This document shows positions 36,634-46,594 of a stretch of DNA of 64,000 nucleotides, one piece after another. Both the position numbers and the translations under genes were made by a program. Every line of letters begins with the position of its first letter. Position 1 is the stretch's first letter. This stretch comes from Glaciimonas sp. (GTDB lineage: Bacteria > Pseudomonadota > Gammaproteobacteria > Burkholderiales > Burkholderiaceae_D). The DNA is taken from assembly GCA_012927585.1 (NCBI GenBank), contig JABBOY010000006.1:62001-126000 (forward strand), written 5' to 3'. Under the pieces are notes generated by a model. It saw only the letters and a list, made by a program, of their open reading frames with translations, was not told where the DNA came from and ran no database searches.

Positions 36634-37170
36634 TCAAGACCCGACCGGCGCGCCGCCGACTGCGCCGGGTTTGCCGGTTGGCTCCGCCATTGATGCGCCG
36701 ATGATCTGTTGCGCGTAAGACGTTTCTTCCTCGGTAGCGGTATGGGCGACCAGGACTACATGGCTGTTCGCCAACGCATCCTTGACCAAATCGGCAACGT
36801 CGCCCTTGCTCCTTTTCGCACCAACTGTCGCGCCGACGGTGCCGCCGAGGGCCGCTCCCCAGCCTAGCATCGACAGCGCGCCGACCACCGGGCTCGCCAT
36901 GAACAGGCTGACGTTCGCAGCCGCCATCGCGATGGTGCCGGCCGCGCCGGCGAGCGTGCCGACTGCGGTTCCAATCGCGCCTTCCCGCAGCATTTCTTTC
37001 AACACGTCGTCGCTGTCGGCTTTGGCATCATCGCCGCCGCTGGAGCTGCCGGGTTCCAGTATCTTCACATTTTCCGCCGACATGCCGCGTTCAATGAGTC
37101 GGGCGGATGCGGATTCGGCCGCCGTCCGTGTGGCGTAGATGCCCAATACTCTATGTAGGTAGTTTTCCAT
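36634..37170 (-). CDS. Glycine-zipper stress-type membrane protein
   Basis: A 178-residue protein. Residues 1-50 have the VLGIYATRTAAESASARLIE type of fold seen in general stress protein 17M-like domains, and residues 65-125 form a glycine/alanine-rich membrane-like zipper (GTAVGTLAGAAGTIAMAAAN, GALSMLGWGAALGG). AGGAG precedes the ATG at 37170. It is likely induced by stress, but no specific role can be stated. Confidence 0.7.
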   Translation of the reverse strand: MENYLHRVLGIYATRTAAESASARLIERGMSAENVKILEPGSSSGGDDAKADSDDVLKEMLREGAIGTAVGTLAGAAGTIAMAAANVSLFMASPVVGALSMLGWGAALGGTVGATVGAKRSKGDVADLVKDALANSHVVLVAHTATEEETSYAQQIIGASMAEPTGKPGAVGGAPVGS

Positions 37171-37578
37171 TGCGTTGCTCCTGTTCGCCTGACGGCGCCA
37201 TTAACAAGCTGCTTTTTTGAGGGGGAAATTAAATCTATATCGGGTAAAAAATGTTAATGTTTACACATGATATGCGGACAGTTATAGCGCATTGACATAC
37301 TGTAGTCAATCTTTGACTTTTAGTATCTATTCAGATTGCTGCACGAGGCTTTCAAGCAGAAACTGTTGCAGGAGCGGGCCTGGCTGCGACCAACGGTTGC
37401 AGTCTGGCGACTGCTTTCGCGCCCGGGTGCGCTCCTACAAAATCCTGCCACTGCATTTTTGATTGATATGGATCTGAATAAATACGTGACAACGTAATAT
37501 TGTCTGGGTATAGCAAAAAAACCATTCTTTACCGCATGTATTTAAGCCGACTTCAAAAATACAATATCAAGTATGCTT
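37171..37578. other. Intergenic region with reversed family B repeat
   Basis: 408 bases without a gene. Holds a reversed family B copy (37398-37437) flanked by a related GGAGCGGGCCTGGCTGCGAC stretch at 37371-37390, and a possible degenerate family A core at 37269-37280 (GATATGCGGACA). No clear promoter or terminator. Confidence 0.5.
37398..37437 (-). repeat. Family B repeat, reversed copy
   Basis: TGCAGTCTGGCGACTGCTTT followed by CGCGCCCGGGTGCGCTCCTA is the reverse complement of the unit at 7418-7469. Confidence 0.75.
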
Positions 37579-38040
37579 TTAATACGCGGTATCTGCGGCT
37601 GGCGTCGTGAGTGATTCTAGTGGTGGAATCTGGCGCGGTTTGCGGTCTTCGCTGGTGGCGACGTAGGTCAGGGTGGCTTCGGTGACTTTGACCGTTTCAG
37701 CTTCCAGTCGGTTGCGCTCTGCATATACTTCGACGTTGACGGTGATCGAGGTGTGGCCGACCCGAACCACCTCGGCATAGAACGACAGCAAATCGCCGAC
37801 GAATACCGGATGCTTGAACAGGAACGAATTCACTGCGATGGTTGCGATCCGGCCATTGGCGCGCCGGGCGGCGGGAATTGCGCCGGCGATATCGACTTGG
37901 GCCATGATCCAGCCGCCGAAAACGTCGCCGTGGATATTCGCATCCGACGGCATCGGCATCACGCGCAACGTTGGCATAAGGCCTGGAGGCAAGCCTTGGT
38001 AGATGGCGGTTGTGGTTTTGTTTGCTGGTGTCGACATCAT
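37579..38040 (-). CDS. Acyl-CoA thioesterase (YciA-like)
   Basis: A 153-residue hot-dog fold thioesterase. TLRVMPMPSDANIHGDVFGG followed by WIMAQVDIAGAI has the conserved N-x-x-G-D-x-F-GG with the catalytic Asp, and FLFKHPVFVGDLLSFYAEV is the second signature. It hydrolyses acyl-CoA esters, cytosolic. Two ATG codons open the gene. It is divergent from the ABC exporter. Confidence 0.88.
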   Translation of the reverse strand: MMSTPANKTTTAIYQGLPPGLMPTLRVMPMPSDANIHGDVFGGWIMAQVDIAGAIPAARRANGRIATIAVNSFLFKHPVFVGDLLSFYAEVVRVGHTSITVNVEVYAERNRLEAETVKVTEATLTYVATSEDRKPRQIPPLESLTTPAADTAY

Positions 38041-38149
38041 GGATTTTCTCGGAAGGGCTACAATTCAGGGTTGTTGTTTTTTATAGAATTTTTGCGCAAT
38101 AGTCGCGCAACATCATCCCTGATTGAATCATAAAAGAGCCATTCGTGCC

Positions 38150-39997
38150 ATGCGTCGTCACTCCAGTTCACCGCTACCTCCCGCCTCGCAAGGCCATCGC
38201 AACGATTGGGCCACGCTAAAAACCCTGTTTCCCTATTTGTGGGTATACAAATGGCGGGTGATTTTTGCGCTATTGTTTCTGGTCGGCGCCAAACTGGCTA
38301 ATGTCGGCGTGCCGCTGGTGCTGAAGGCTTTGGTCGACCGCCTGACGCTCAGTCCAACTAATCCGCAAGCAATGCTGGTGTTGCCGCTCGGAATTCTGGT
38401 GGCGTACGGCGTGCTGCGGATGTCGACCACGCTGTTTACGGAATTACGCGAATTTATTTTTGCCAAGGTTACGCAACGGGCAGTGCGCACTATCGCGTTG
38501 CGGGTGTTCCGGCATTTGCATGCGTTGTCGCTGCGTTTTCATTTGAATCGGCAGACCGGCGGCATGACGCGCGATATCGAACGCGGCACGCGCGGCATTT
38601 CTACGCTGGTGTCGTTTACGCTGTTCAATATCCTGCCGACCTTGATCGAGATCACACTGGTGCTCGGTTATCTGGCGCTGCATTACGACATCTGGTTTTC
38701 GGTCATTACGGTTGTGGCGCTGGCTTCCTATATCGGTTTTACCGTGCTGGTGACCGAGTGGCGCACGCATTTTCGCCGCACCATGAACGATCTGGAGTCG
38801 AAAGCCAGCACCAAGGCCATCGATTCGCTGATCAATTACGAGACGGTCAAGTATTTCGGCAACGAAGATTACGAAGCCAAGCGCTATGACGATGGCTTGC
38901 AGGGTTACGAGGCTGCTGCGGTGAAGTCGCAGACCTCGTTATCGCTGCTTAACACCGGTCAGTCGATCATCATCGCCACTGCTGTTACGCTGATTCTGTG
39001 GCGTGCAACCCAGGGCGTGATCGACGGTACGATGACGCTGGGCGATCTGGTGCTGGTCAATGCTTTCATGATCCAGTTGTATATTCCACTGAATTTTCTG
39101 GGTGTGATTTATCGCGAAATCAAGCAAAGCCTGGCCGACATGGAACGGCTATTCGCGCTGCTCGACCAGAACCGCGAAGTGGCCGACAGTGCCGACGCCA
39201 AGCCGCTGCAGGTCAAGGGCGCCGAGCTGCATTTTTCGCATATCGATTTCAGTTATGAATCGAACCGGCAGATTTTATTCGATGTCGATTTCACGATTCC
39301 CGCCGGCACCACGACGGCAGTGGTCGGCCATAGCGGATCGGGAAAATCGACGCTATCGCGGTTGCTGTTCCGTTTTTATGATCTGGACGCCGGCAGCATT
39401 ACGATTGATGGGCACGATTTGCGTGACGTCACGCAAGGCTCCTTGCGCGCTGCGATTGGCATCGTGCCGCAGGATACCGTGCTGTTCAATGACACCATTG
39501 AATACAACATCGCCTACGGCAAGCCGGGCGCCGGCAAGGAAGAAATCATCAGCGCTGCCAGAGCGGCGTATATCCACGATTTCATAGAAAGCTTGCCGGA
39601 CGGTTATGCCACTAAGGTGGGCGAGCGCGGACTAAAATTATCCGGCGGCGAAAAGCAGCGGGTCGCGATTGCCCGCACGGTGCTGAAAGATCCGGCGATT
39701 CTGGTCTTCGATGAAGCCACCTCGGCACTGGATTCCAGATCCGAGCAAGCGATTCAGGCGCAACTCAAAGAGATCGCTAAAAACCGCACCACGCTGGTGA
39801 TTGCGCATCGCCTATCCACCATCGCGGACGCGCAGCAGATTTTGGTGCTTGACCACGGCCGCATCATCGAGCGCGGCACCCACACAGCCTTGCTGGCGGC
39901 GGATGGCGCTTATGCGCAAATGTGGCAGCGCCAGCAGGCGCGCCAGGATGCATTGCTGGACTCGCCTCCAGACCGTGCGCAGATGGCAGTCATCTAG
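38150..39997 (+). CDS. Atm1-type ABC exporter
   Basis: A 615-residue half-transporter. The N-terminal membrane domain has six helices; the nucleotide-binding domain has Walker [14 protein letters not shown], signature KLSGGEKQRVAIARTVL and Walker B ILVFDEATSALD. NRQTGGMTRDIERGTRGIST in the membrane domain is the Atm1/HMT1 hallmark, so it likely exports glutathione-linked or metal-thiol compounds. The ATG at 38150 is chosen over a TTG at 38123. LysR gene follows after 6 bp. Confidence 0.88.
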   Translation: MRRHSSSPLPPASQGHRNDWATLKTLFPYLWVYKWRVIFALLFLVGAKLANVGVPLVLKALVDRLTLSPTNPQAMLVLPLGILVAYGVLRMSTTLFTELREFIFAKVTQRAVRTIALRVFRHLHALSLRFHLNRQTGGMTRDIERGTRGISTLVSFTLFNILPTLIEITLVLGYLALHYDIWFSVITVVALASYIGFTVLVTEWRTHFRRTMNDLESKASTKAIDSLINYETVKYFGNEDYEAKRYDDGLQGYEAAAVKSQTSLSLLNTGQSIIIATAVTLILWRATQGVIDGTMTLGDLVLVNAFMIQLYIPLNFLGVIYREIKQSLADMERLFALLDQNREVADSADAKPLQVKGAELHFSHIDFSYESNRQILFDVDFTIPAGTTTAVVGHSGSGKSTLSRLLFRFYDLDAGSITIDGHDLRDVTQGSLRAAIGIVPQDTVLFNDTIEYNIAYGKPGAGKEEIISAARAAYIHDFIESLPDGYATKVGERGLKLSGGEKQRVAIARTVLKDPAILVFDEATSALDSRSEQAIQAQLKEIAKNRTTLVIAHRLSTIADAQQILVLDHGRIIERGTHTALLAADGAYAQMWQRQQARQDALLDSPPDRAQMAVI

Positions 39998-40003
39998 GAA
40001 TCT

Positions 40004-40981
40004 ATGGATACCAAATGGCTTGAAGACTTCATTTCTTTGGCGGAAACCGGCAGTTTTAGCCGTTCCGCTGCGCTGCGCCATGTCACGCAGCCGGCATTTT
40101 CGCGCCGCATTCAGTCGCTCGAATCGTGGCTTGGCACCGATCTGATCGACCGTACTTCATACCCGACCCGGCTGACGCCCGCCGGTGACGTGTTTTACGA
40201 GCAATCGCTGGAAGTGTTGGGACAGATCAACAATGCACGGGCATTGTTGCGCGGCAAGCATAAGGCGGCTCTGACCACAATCGATTTCGCGGTGCCGCAT
40301 ACCTTGTCGCTGACCTATATGCCGAAGTGGATGACCACACTGGAATCCGGCTTCGGCCACATCAGCACGCGCCTGATTGCACTCAATGTGCATGATGCAG
40401 TGATGACATTAGTCGAAGGCGGCTGCGATTTGCTGCTCTGCTATCACCATCCGCTGCAGCCGCTGCAACTCGACGCCAGCCGCTACGACATGCTCACGCT
40501 GGGGCGCGAGTCGCTGCGCGCGTATTCTCGCTGCGATAAAACGACAGCGCGCACAGCAGTGCCGAAATTTCTGCTGCCGGGCAGCAGTGCTGCACCGTTG
40601 CCCTTTCTTTCGTATACCAACAATGCTTATTTCGGCCGCATGGTGGAATTGATTCTGGCCAATACTAAAACCGTTTTGCATCTGGACAAATGCTATGAAA
40701 CCGACATGGCCGAAGGCTTGAAAATGATGGCGCTGGAAGGGCGCGGCGTGGCATTTCTGCCGGAATCCGCAGTGACGCGCGAGTTGAAGGACAAGCGCCT
40801 GGCGCGCGCCGACGGCGGCAGCGGCAGCGACAGTAGCGCTTGGGAGGTCGTAATGGAGATCCGTTTGTATCGCGAGCGACCTTCCGTGCTGCACCCGGGC
40901 AAACCGCTAGTCGCGCGCCTGTGGGAATATTTGATGCGGCGCAGTCAGACGGAAATGCCGCTAAAATTGCCACGTAAGTAA
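40004..40981 (+). CDS. LysR-family transcriptional regulator
   Basis: A 325-residue LTTR. The winged helix is at residues 1-60 (FISLAETGSFSRSAALRHVT, QPAFSRRIQSLESWLG), followed by an effector-binding domain. AGGAA precedes the ATG. It is in line with the Atm1 gene and directly upstream of glutamate dehydrogenase, a possible target; an inverted repeat lies in the spacer (41071-41093). The effector is unknown. Confidence 0.85.
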   Translation: MDTKWLEDFISLAETGSFSRSAALRHVTQPAFSRRIQSLESWLGTDLIDRTSYPTRLTPAGDVFYEQSLEVLGQINNARALLRGKHKAALTTIDFAVPHTLSLTYMPKWMTTLESGFGHISTRLIALNVHDAVMTLVEGGCDLLLCYHHPLQPLQLDASRYDMLTLGRESLRAYSRCDKTTARTAVPKFLLPGSSAAPLPFLSYTNNAYFGRMVELILANTKTVLHLDKCYETDMAEGLKMMALEGRGVAFLPESAVTRELKDKRLARADGGSGSDSSAWEVVMEIRLYRERPSVLHPGKPLVARLWEYLMRRSQTEMPLKLPRK

Positions 40982-41070
40982 GCTGAATTTCGGTTTAATT
41001 CTTGGCTGGATCAGACATTGCCACGGGCATATGGCGGCGGTGAACTAATATACCTATATTTTTTATTTGA

Positions 41071-41093
41071 AACTATGTGCATATTGCATAGTT
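41071..41093 (+). promoter_or_regulatory. Inverted repeat upstream of gdhA
   Basis: AACTATG-N9-CATAGTT is a perfect 7-bp dyad in the 248-bp spacer between the LysR gene and gdhA, about 137 bp before the start. It could be a LysR operator; this is inference from position and symmetry. Confidence 0.45.
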
Positions 41094-41229
41094 ACATGCA
41101 TACAAAGCATTTGCCTTGGCAGGGAGCACACCTTTACGATGCTGTGTCGACTTGGCTGCAGCAAGTCGTTTGCTTAAAAATCGGCGTATAAAATTCCGCC
41201 ATATAAACTTTCCAGGAGCGATTCCCACT

Positions 41230-42513
41230 ATGTCCAGCAAGCACATTATCCCCTCGTATCTTGATCCTGACAATTTAGGCCCATGGGGGGTGTATCTCGA
41301 GCAAATCGATCGCGTCACGCCTTATCTCGGTTCTCTGGCGCGTTGGGTGGAAACGCTCAAGCGTCCCAAGCGCATCCTGATCGTCGATGTGCCGATCGAG
41401 CGGGATGACGGTACCGTTGCACATTTTGAGGGATACCGGGTGCAGCACAATCTGTCTCGCGGTCCCGGCAAAGGCGGGGTGCGTTTCCATCAGGATGTGA
41501 CCCTATCCGAAGTGATGGCCTTGTCGGCCTGGATGACGGTCAAGAATGCTGCGGTGAACGTGCCTTACGGTGGCGCCAAAGGCGCCATTCGGGTTGATCC
41601 TAGAACGCTTTCCAAGGGCGAGTTGCAGCGTATGACGCGCCGCTATACCAGCGAAATCGGTTTTATTATCGGCCCCACCAAAGATATCCCGGCACCCGAC
41701 GTTAACACCAACGAGCAAACCATGGCGTGGATGATGGACACCTACTCGATGAACGTGGGCGGCACCGCAACCGGGGTTGTTACCGGTAAACCGATTTCCC
41801 TGGGCGGCAGTCTGGGACGGCGCGAAGCGACTGGGCGCGGCGTGTATGTGGTCGGTTGCGAGGCGGCAGCCAAGCGCGGCATGGAAATCAAGGGCGCACG
41901 CGTTGCCGTGCAGGGCTTTGGCAACGTCGGCGGGATTGCGGCACGGTTATTCGCCGAAGCGGGCGCCAAAGTGGTGGCGGTGCAAGACCATGTCACCACC
42001 GTCTACGACGAGCGCGGCCTGGATGTGCCGGCGTTGCTGGCGCATGTGGCCGAGAACGGTAGCGTCGAAGGTTTTGCTGCTGAAGCGGTGCTAAAGAGCG
42101 AACAGTTCTGGGGCGTCGATTGCGACATCCTGATCCCTGCAGCACTGGAACAGCAGATCAATGCTTCGAATGCGCACCTGATTCGTGCAAAAATCATCCT
42201 GGAAGGCGCTAATGGCCCGACTACCCCGGAAGCCGACGATATTCTGCACGATAAAGGCGTGCTGATCGTGCCGGACGTGATTGCTAACGCGGGCGGCGTA
42301 ACCGTCAGTTACTTTGAGTGGGTGCAGGATTTTTCCAGCTTCTTCTGGAGCGAGGATGAAATCAACCAGCGGCTGACTCGCATCATGCGCGAAGCGTTTA
42401 CTTCAATATGGGAAGTGGCGGAACAACACAAGACCTCGTTTCGCACCGCAGCCTTCATCGTCGCTTGTACGCGCGTGCTGCAGGCGCGGGAAGTGCGCGG
42501 TTTGTATCCGTAA
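41230..42513 (+). CDS. gdhA: Glutamate dehydrogenase (catabolic type)
   Basis: A 427-residue Glu/Leu/Phe dehydrogenase. [20 protein letters not shown] and PYGGAKGAI carry the catalytic lysines, [19 protein letters not shown] the conserved Asp, and [20 protein letters not shown] the NAD-binding loop. It converts glutamate to 2-oxoglutarate and ammonia. The start at 41230 follows CCAGGAGCG; longer forms are unsupported. It is closed by a strong terminator and precedes the glutamate transporter. Confidence 0.94.
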   Translation: MSSKHIIPSYLDPDNLGPWGVYLEQIDRVTPYLGSLARWVETLKRPKRILIVDVPIERDDGTVAHFEGYRVQHNLSRGPGKGGVRFHQDVTLSEVMALSAWMTVKNAAVNVPYGGAKGAIRVDPRTLSKGELQRMTRRYTSEIGFIIGPTKDIPAPDVNTNEQTMAWMMDTYSMNVGGTATGVVTGKPISLGGSLGRREATGRGVYVVGCEAAAKRGMEIKGARVAVQGFGNVGGIAARLFAEAGAKVVAVQDHVTTVYDERGLDVPALLAHVAENGSVEGFAAEAVLKSEQFWGVDCDILIPAALEQQINASNAHLIRAKIILEGANGPTTPEADDILHDKGVLIVPDVIANAGGVTVSYFEWVQDFSSFFWSEDEINQRLTRIMREAFTSIWEVAEQHKTSFRTAAFIVACTRVLQAREVRGLYP

Positions 42514-42554
42514 GCAGGGAATGAACGACTGCATGACTCCGGGTCTGTTTGGGA

Positions 42555-42587
42555 AAATACTCCCGCGTTGTACGCGGGAGTATTTTT
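42555..42587 (+). terminator. Strong terminator after gdhA
   Basis: AAATACTCCCGCG pairs with CGCGGGAGTATTT (13-bp perfect stem) followed by TT. Confidence 0.88.
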
Positions 42588-42809
42588 ATACGTAATAACC
42601 CTTATATACAGCGTTTTTGATTCGGAATAAGTTACTCTTGTGCATTGATGGCATGAAAAATGCATGTTGCACAGGCTGCGTATGTTGCATATGTTGCGCC
42701 AAACATCTATCGTGCCACTGGCGTTATTCAATAAAGAACCATCAGCGCGCAGATGCTGAAAAATCAGATGCCATCCATATTACTGAAATATTTTCCAGGA
42801 GTTAGATTT

Positions 42810-43766
42810 ATGCAAATTCATACAATGTCAAAATGTGTCGTTGCTCTGATCGGTGCCGGTTTGTTCGCCGGTGCGGTTCAAGCTGCAGAGCTGACCGGTA
42901 CGCTTAAAAAAATCAAGGATAGCGGGACCATCACGTTGGGTGTGCGCGACTCTTCGATTCCATTCTCTTACCTCGACGACAAGCAGTCCTACCAGGGCTA
43001 CTCGATTGACCTGTGTATGAAAGCAGCCACCACGATCCAGAAGCAGCTTGGAATGACCGCGCTCAATGTCAAGATGGTTCCAGTCACTTCGGCCACCCGG
43101 ATTCCTTTGATCTCGAATGGCACTATTGATCTTTCCTGCGGCTCTGCTACCAATAATGCTGAACGCCAGAGAGTCGTTGCTTTCGCTCCGACCATGTTCA
43201 TTACCGCCAATCGCCTGCTATCCAAAAAATCAGCCAACATCAAAACGCTGGCCGACATGAAGGGCAAGACCATCGTCTCAACTTCCGGCACTTCGAACCT
43301 GAAGCAAATCACAGCGCTGAATGGCGAACGTAATCTGGGCATGAATATCCTGGCCGCGAAAGATCACGCCGAGGCATTCCTGATGGTGGAAACCGGCCGC
43401 GCAGTGGCATTTGCGATGGATGACATCCTGTTGTTTTCGCTGGCCGCCAGTTCCAAGGCTCCAGTCGATTACGCGATCACCACTGAAGCATTGTCGGTCG
43501 AACCATACGGAATTATCGAGCGTCGTGGCGATCCAGAGTTCAAGAAGGCGGTCGATACAGCATTGTCGAACGTCTACAAATCGGGCGAAATCAACGCCAT
43601 CTACAAAAAATGGTTCCAGTCTCCAATTCCACCGAAAGGCATCAATTTGAATGTGCCGATGAGTGCGGAATTGAAGGCGGCATTTGCCAAGCCGACCGAT
43701 TCTCCTGAGCCTTCTGCATACGCTGTCGTACCTGAAGCGCAAAAAGGTTCTTCCAAGAAAAAATAA
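42810..43766 (+). CDS. gltI: Glutamate/aspartate-binding periplasmic protein
   Basis: A 318-residue solute-binding protein. A signal peptide ends at about AGAVQAAE (residue 27). TLKKIKDSGTITLGVRDSSI begins the SBP3 fold, followed by PFSYLDDKQSYQGYSIDLC and DLSCGSATNNAERQRVVAF. It captures glutamate/aspartate for GltJKL. AGGAG lies 8 bases before the ATG. It ends in a terminator-like hairpin, and the permease genes follow 136 bp later. Confidence 0.93.
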   Translation: MQIHTMSKCVVALIGAGLFAGAVQAAELTGTLKKIKDSGTITLGVRDSSIPFSYLDDKQSYQGYSIDLCMKAATTIQKQLGMTALNVKMVPVTSATRIPLISNGTIDLSCGSATNNAERQRVVAFAPTMFITANRLLSKKSANIKTLADMKGKTIVSTSGTSNLKQITALNGERNLGMNILAAKDHAEAFLMVETGRAVAFAMDDILLFSLAASSKAPVDYAITTEALSVEPYGIIERRGDPEFKKAVDTALSNVYKSGEINAIYKKWFQSPIPPKGINLNVPMSAELKAAFAKPTDSPEPSAYAVVPEAQKGSSKKK

Positions 43767-43789
43767 ACTCAGTATTGCAATCAGTAAAA

Positions 43790-43816
43790 TAGGGGGGCGC
43801 AAGCCTCCCATTTTTG
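43790..43816 (+). terminator. Terminator or attenuator between gltI and gltJ
   Basis: GGGGGGC and GCCTCCC, with loop GCAA, followed by ATTTTTG. Such partial terminators often set the high ratio of binding protein to permease. Confidence 0.7.
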
Positions 43817-43902
43817 TTTTAATGGAGCACATAGATTGGTACCTGTGCCCCTGAAGATACCGCAATAATTCTGGCCCACTCCCATCAAAGAGGAGATACA
43901 AA

Positions 43903-44655
43903 ATGCATTATCCCTGGAACTGGAATATTTACTGGCAAGAGTCTCCTGACGGCGTACATACCTATATGGATACGTTGTTAGCCGGTCTGCAATGGACACT
44001 TGCTACTGCTGTCAGCGCCTGGATCATGGCGCTCGTCATCGGTACCGTGATTGGCACCATGCGCACCATGCCCAACAAGTGGCTGGTACGCTTGTCGAAC
44101 GCCTATATCGAATTATTTCGTAATATCCCGCTGATCGTGCAAATGTTCCTGTGGTATTTCGTGATGCCGGAACTGGTGCCGGCAAGCCTGGGCAATTGGC
44201 TCAAAGCGTTGCCGAACGCATCTTTCATCACAGCCTTTCTGGCGCTGGGCTTCTTTACCTCGGCGCGGGTCGCGATCCAGGTTTCAACCGGAATCGAGGC
44301 CTTGCCGCGGGGCCAGAGAATGGCGGGAACCGCGCTCGGATTAACGATGCCGCAAACCTATCGCTATGTATTGTTGCCAATGTCGTTTCGCATCATCATT
44401 CCGGCACTGACCAATGAATTCGCGGCGATCATCAAGAACAGTTCGGTAGCGCTGACCATCGGCCTGGTGGAACTGACTGCCGCTGCCTATTCAATGCGCG
44501 AATTCACGTTCCAGACTTTCGAATCGCTCACGGCAGCAACTATTATTTACATCATTGTGTCGGCGTTTGCACTATTTTTGGCGCATTGGCTGGAACGCAA
44601 AACAGCGGTTCCTGGATTTATTGTCGCCAGCAGTAGCAGCACGGGAGGGCACTAA
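43903..44655 (+). CDS. gltJ: Glutamate/aspartate permease subunit GltJ
   Basis: A 250-residue amino-acid ABC permease with about 5 membrane helices. NIPLIVQMFLWYFVMPELVP and TGIEALPRGQRMAGTALGLT (the EAA loop that contacts the ATPase GltL) are typical. AGAGGAG precedes the ATG. Its stop lies 2 bp before gltK. Confidence 0.94.
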   Translation: MHYPWNWNIYWQESPDGVHTYMDTLLAGLQWTLATAVSAWIMALVIGTVIGTMRTMPNKWLVRLSNAYIELFRNIPLIVQMFLWYFVMPELVPASLGNWLKALPNASFITAFLALGFFTSARVAIQVSTGIEALPRGQRMAGTALGLTMPQTYRYVLLPMSFRIIIPALTNEFAAIIKNSSVALTIGLVELTAAAYSMREFTFQTFESLTAATIIYIIVSAFALFLAHWLERKTAVPGFIVASSSSTGGH

Positions 44656-44657
44656 TC

Positions 44658-45353
44658 ATGTTTGCAAATTTCGATTTTGACGTTATTCAGCGTTCCTGGC
44701 TGTATTTGTTTACTACCGGCATGAAGTTCACGCTGACGCTGACCTTCTTTGCGATGCTGGGCGGCATCGTGTTCGGCACGCTGCTTGCAATGATGCGCTT
44801 GTCCCACAACAAAGCGATTGGATTTGTCGCCAGCAGTTACGTTAATCTGATTCGGTCGATTCCATTGATCCTGGTGATCTTCTGGTTTTACTTTCTGGTG
44901 CCGTATATTGGCGCCTGGATCACGGGCGCTTCCCAACCGATTCCGGTCGGCGCATTTTCATCGGCGCTGATTACTTTTGTATTGTTTGAAGCCGCCTATT
45001 ATTGCGAGATCATGCGCTCAGGAATTCAGTCGATTCCGCGCGGCCAAGTTGCAGCGGGCTACGCGATTGGCATGAATTATTGGCAAATGATGGGCCACGT
45101 GGTTTTGCCGCAGGCGTTCCGCAACATGATTCCGATTCTGCTCACCCAAACCATCATCCTGTTCCAGGACGTATCGCTGGTGTATGTATTGGGCTCGGTG
45201 CCGGATTTTGTCAGTGTCGCGTCGAAAATAGCGCAGCGCGACGGCCGTTTGGTGGAGATGTATTTGTTTGTCGCTGTGGTGTACTTCGTGATGAGTTTCG
45301 GGTTGTCCCTGCTGGTCAAAAAACTACAGACAAAAGTCGCGATCATTCGCTGA
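44658..45353 (+). CDS. gltK: Glutamate/aspartate permease subunit GltK
   Basis: A 231-residue permease partner of GltJ. SYVNLIRSIPLILVIFWFYF and SGIQSIPRGQVAAGYAIGMN (EAA loop) are visible, with five hydrophobic segments. It forms the GltJ/K channel in the inner membrane. It is followed by gltL after 69 bp. Confidence 0.94.
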   Translation: MFANFDFDVIQRSWLYLFTTGMKFTLTLTFFAMLGGIVFGTLLAMMRLSHNKAIGFVASSYVNLIRSIPLILVIFWFYFLVPYIGAWITGASQPIPVGAFSSALITFVLFEAAYYCEIMRSGIQSIPRGQVAAGYAIGMNYWQMMGHVVLPQAFRNMIPILLTQTIILFQDVSLVYVLGSVPDFVSVASKIAQRDGRLVEMYLFVAVVYFVMSFGLSLLVKKLQTKVAIIR

Positions 45354-45422
45354 CACGTCGATACGCGAGTGTGCGACCGATCCAGATACGTGAAACCGCA
45401 TTCAGAAATTAGGAGAAACAAG

Positions 45423-46148
45423 ATGATTGAACTTAAGAACGTTAGCAAGTGGTATGGCACTTTCCAGGTCTTGGCCGATTGCACAACCCAGGTTGCGAAA
45501 GGCGATGTAGTGGTGGTGTGCGGCCCATCCGGCTCGGGTAAATCGACCCTGATCAAGACAGTTAATGGACTGGAGCCGTTTCAGAAAGGCGAAATTATCG
45601 TCAACGGCGTCTCGGTTGGAGAACCCAAGACCAACTTGTCCAAACTGCGTTCGCAGATCGGCATGGTATTCCAGAGTTTCGAATTGTTTCCACATATGTC
45701 GATTACCGAAAATCTGACCATCGGTCAGATCAAGGTGCTCGGGCGCAGCGTGGAGGAAGCGCGCGAGCGCGGCTTCAAATATCTTGAACGGGTCGGCCTG
45801 ATTTCGCAAAAGGATAAATTCCCCGGACAACTCTCGGGCGGTCAGCAGCAGCGCGTGGCGATTGCGCGTGCGCTATCGATGGATCCGATAGCGATGTTGT
45901 TCGACGAACCGACTTCGGCGCTCGACCCCGAGATGATCAACGAAGTGCTGGACGTAATGGTCGGCCTGGCGGAGGAAGGCATGACCATGATGGTCGTCAC
46001 GCACGAGATGGGGTTTGCCAAAAAAGTCGCGAACCGCGTCATCTTCATGGATCAGGGCCGCATCGTTGAAGACTGCACCAAGGAAGAGTTTTTCCACACC
46101 GAGCGTTCCGAGCGCGCACAAGATTTTCTGTCAAAAATCATTCATTGA
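45423..46148 (+). CDS. gltL: Glutamate/aspartate ABC ATPase GltL
   Basis: A 241-residue ABC ATPase. Walker [16 protein letters not shown]-loop [11 protein letters not shown], signature [16 protein letters not shown], Walker [15 protein letters not shown] and the H-loop [11 protein letters not shown] are all present. It powers GltJK import. AGGAG precedes the ATG. A hairpin without T-tract follows the stop. Confidence 0.95.
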   Translation: MIELKNVSKWYGTFQVLADCTTQVAKGDVVVVCGPSGSGKSTLIKTVNGLEPFQKGEIIVNGVSVGEPKTNLSKLRSQIGMVFQSFELFPHMSITENLTIGQIKVLGRSVEEARERGFKYLERVGLISQKDKFPGQLSGGQQQRVAIARALSMDPIAMLFDEPTSALDPEMINEVLDVMVGLAEEGMTMMVVTHEMGFAKKVANRVIFMDQGRIVEDCTKEEFFHTERSERAQDFLSKIIH

Positions 46149-46594
46149 GTGCAAGCGTCGCTGGGAGCGTCGAGCCTCTGCTCGGTGCTTCCAGCGACGC
46201 TACCGCTCCTATTGCCAAAGCTCTCATCGTTCATCGGTTTATCCTGCCGCGGGTGGGTGACTTGACGCGGGGGTTTTGTACCTAAGAGCCGGAGCACCGC
46301 GCGCCTGCTCAGAAAAAATTTATTAAAATTTATTATGCAGCCCTGTTCGCACACAGGAGAACTGCGCGGCCTCAATATTGCGCCGTCCCGAGTCAAATCA
46401 GCACTTCGCTTGACCTAAATCAATTTAATTGTATGGCGCAGCCAAACGATCGAATCTTTTTTTGGTCGTATTCAGTATATTTGCCTAGCTGAAGCCGCTT
46501 TCATATTTGCAGCATCTTCCCTGCGGTCATTCTCAGCAACGCGATATGAAAATCTCATTTCCACTTGCAAATTTACTAATGATTGGATCATGTC
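46149..46594. other. Spacer with hairpin and FNR-like site
   Basis: 446 bases without a gene. After the gltL stop come an 11-bp hairpin (AGCGTCGCTGG at 46154-46164 and CCAGCGACGCT at 46191-46201) and a second small stem within its loop. An FNR-type site lies at 46410-46423. The rest shows nothing notable. Confidence 0.55.
46410..46423 (+). promoter_or_regulatory. FNR/ANR-like site upstream of the DUF4331 gene
   Basis: TTGACCTAAATCAA matches the TTGAT-N4-ATCAA consensus with one mismatch, 172 bp before the start of the DUF4331 gene. It suggests oxygen-responsive control of the module; this is inference. Confidence 0.45.
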
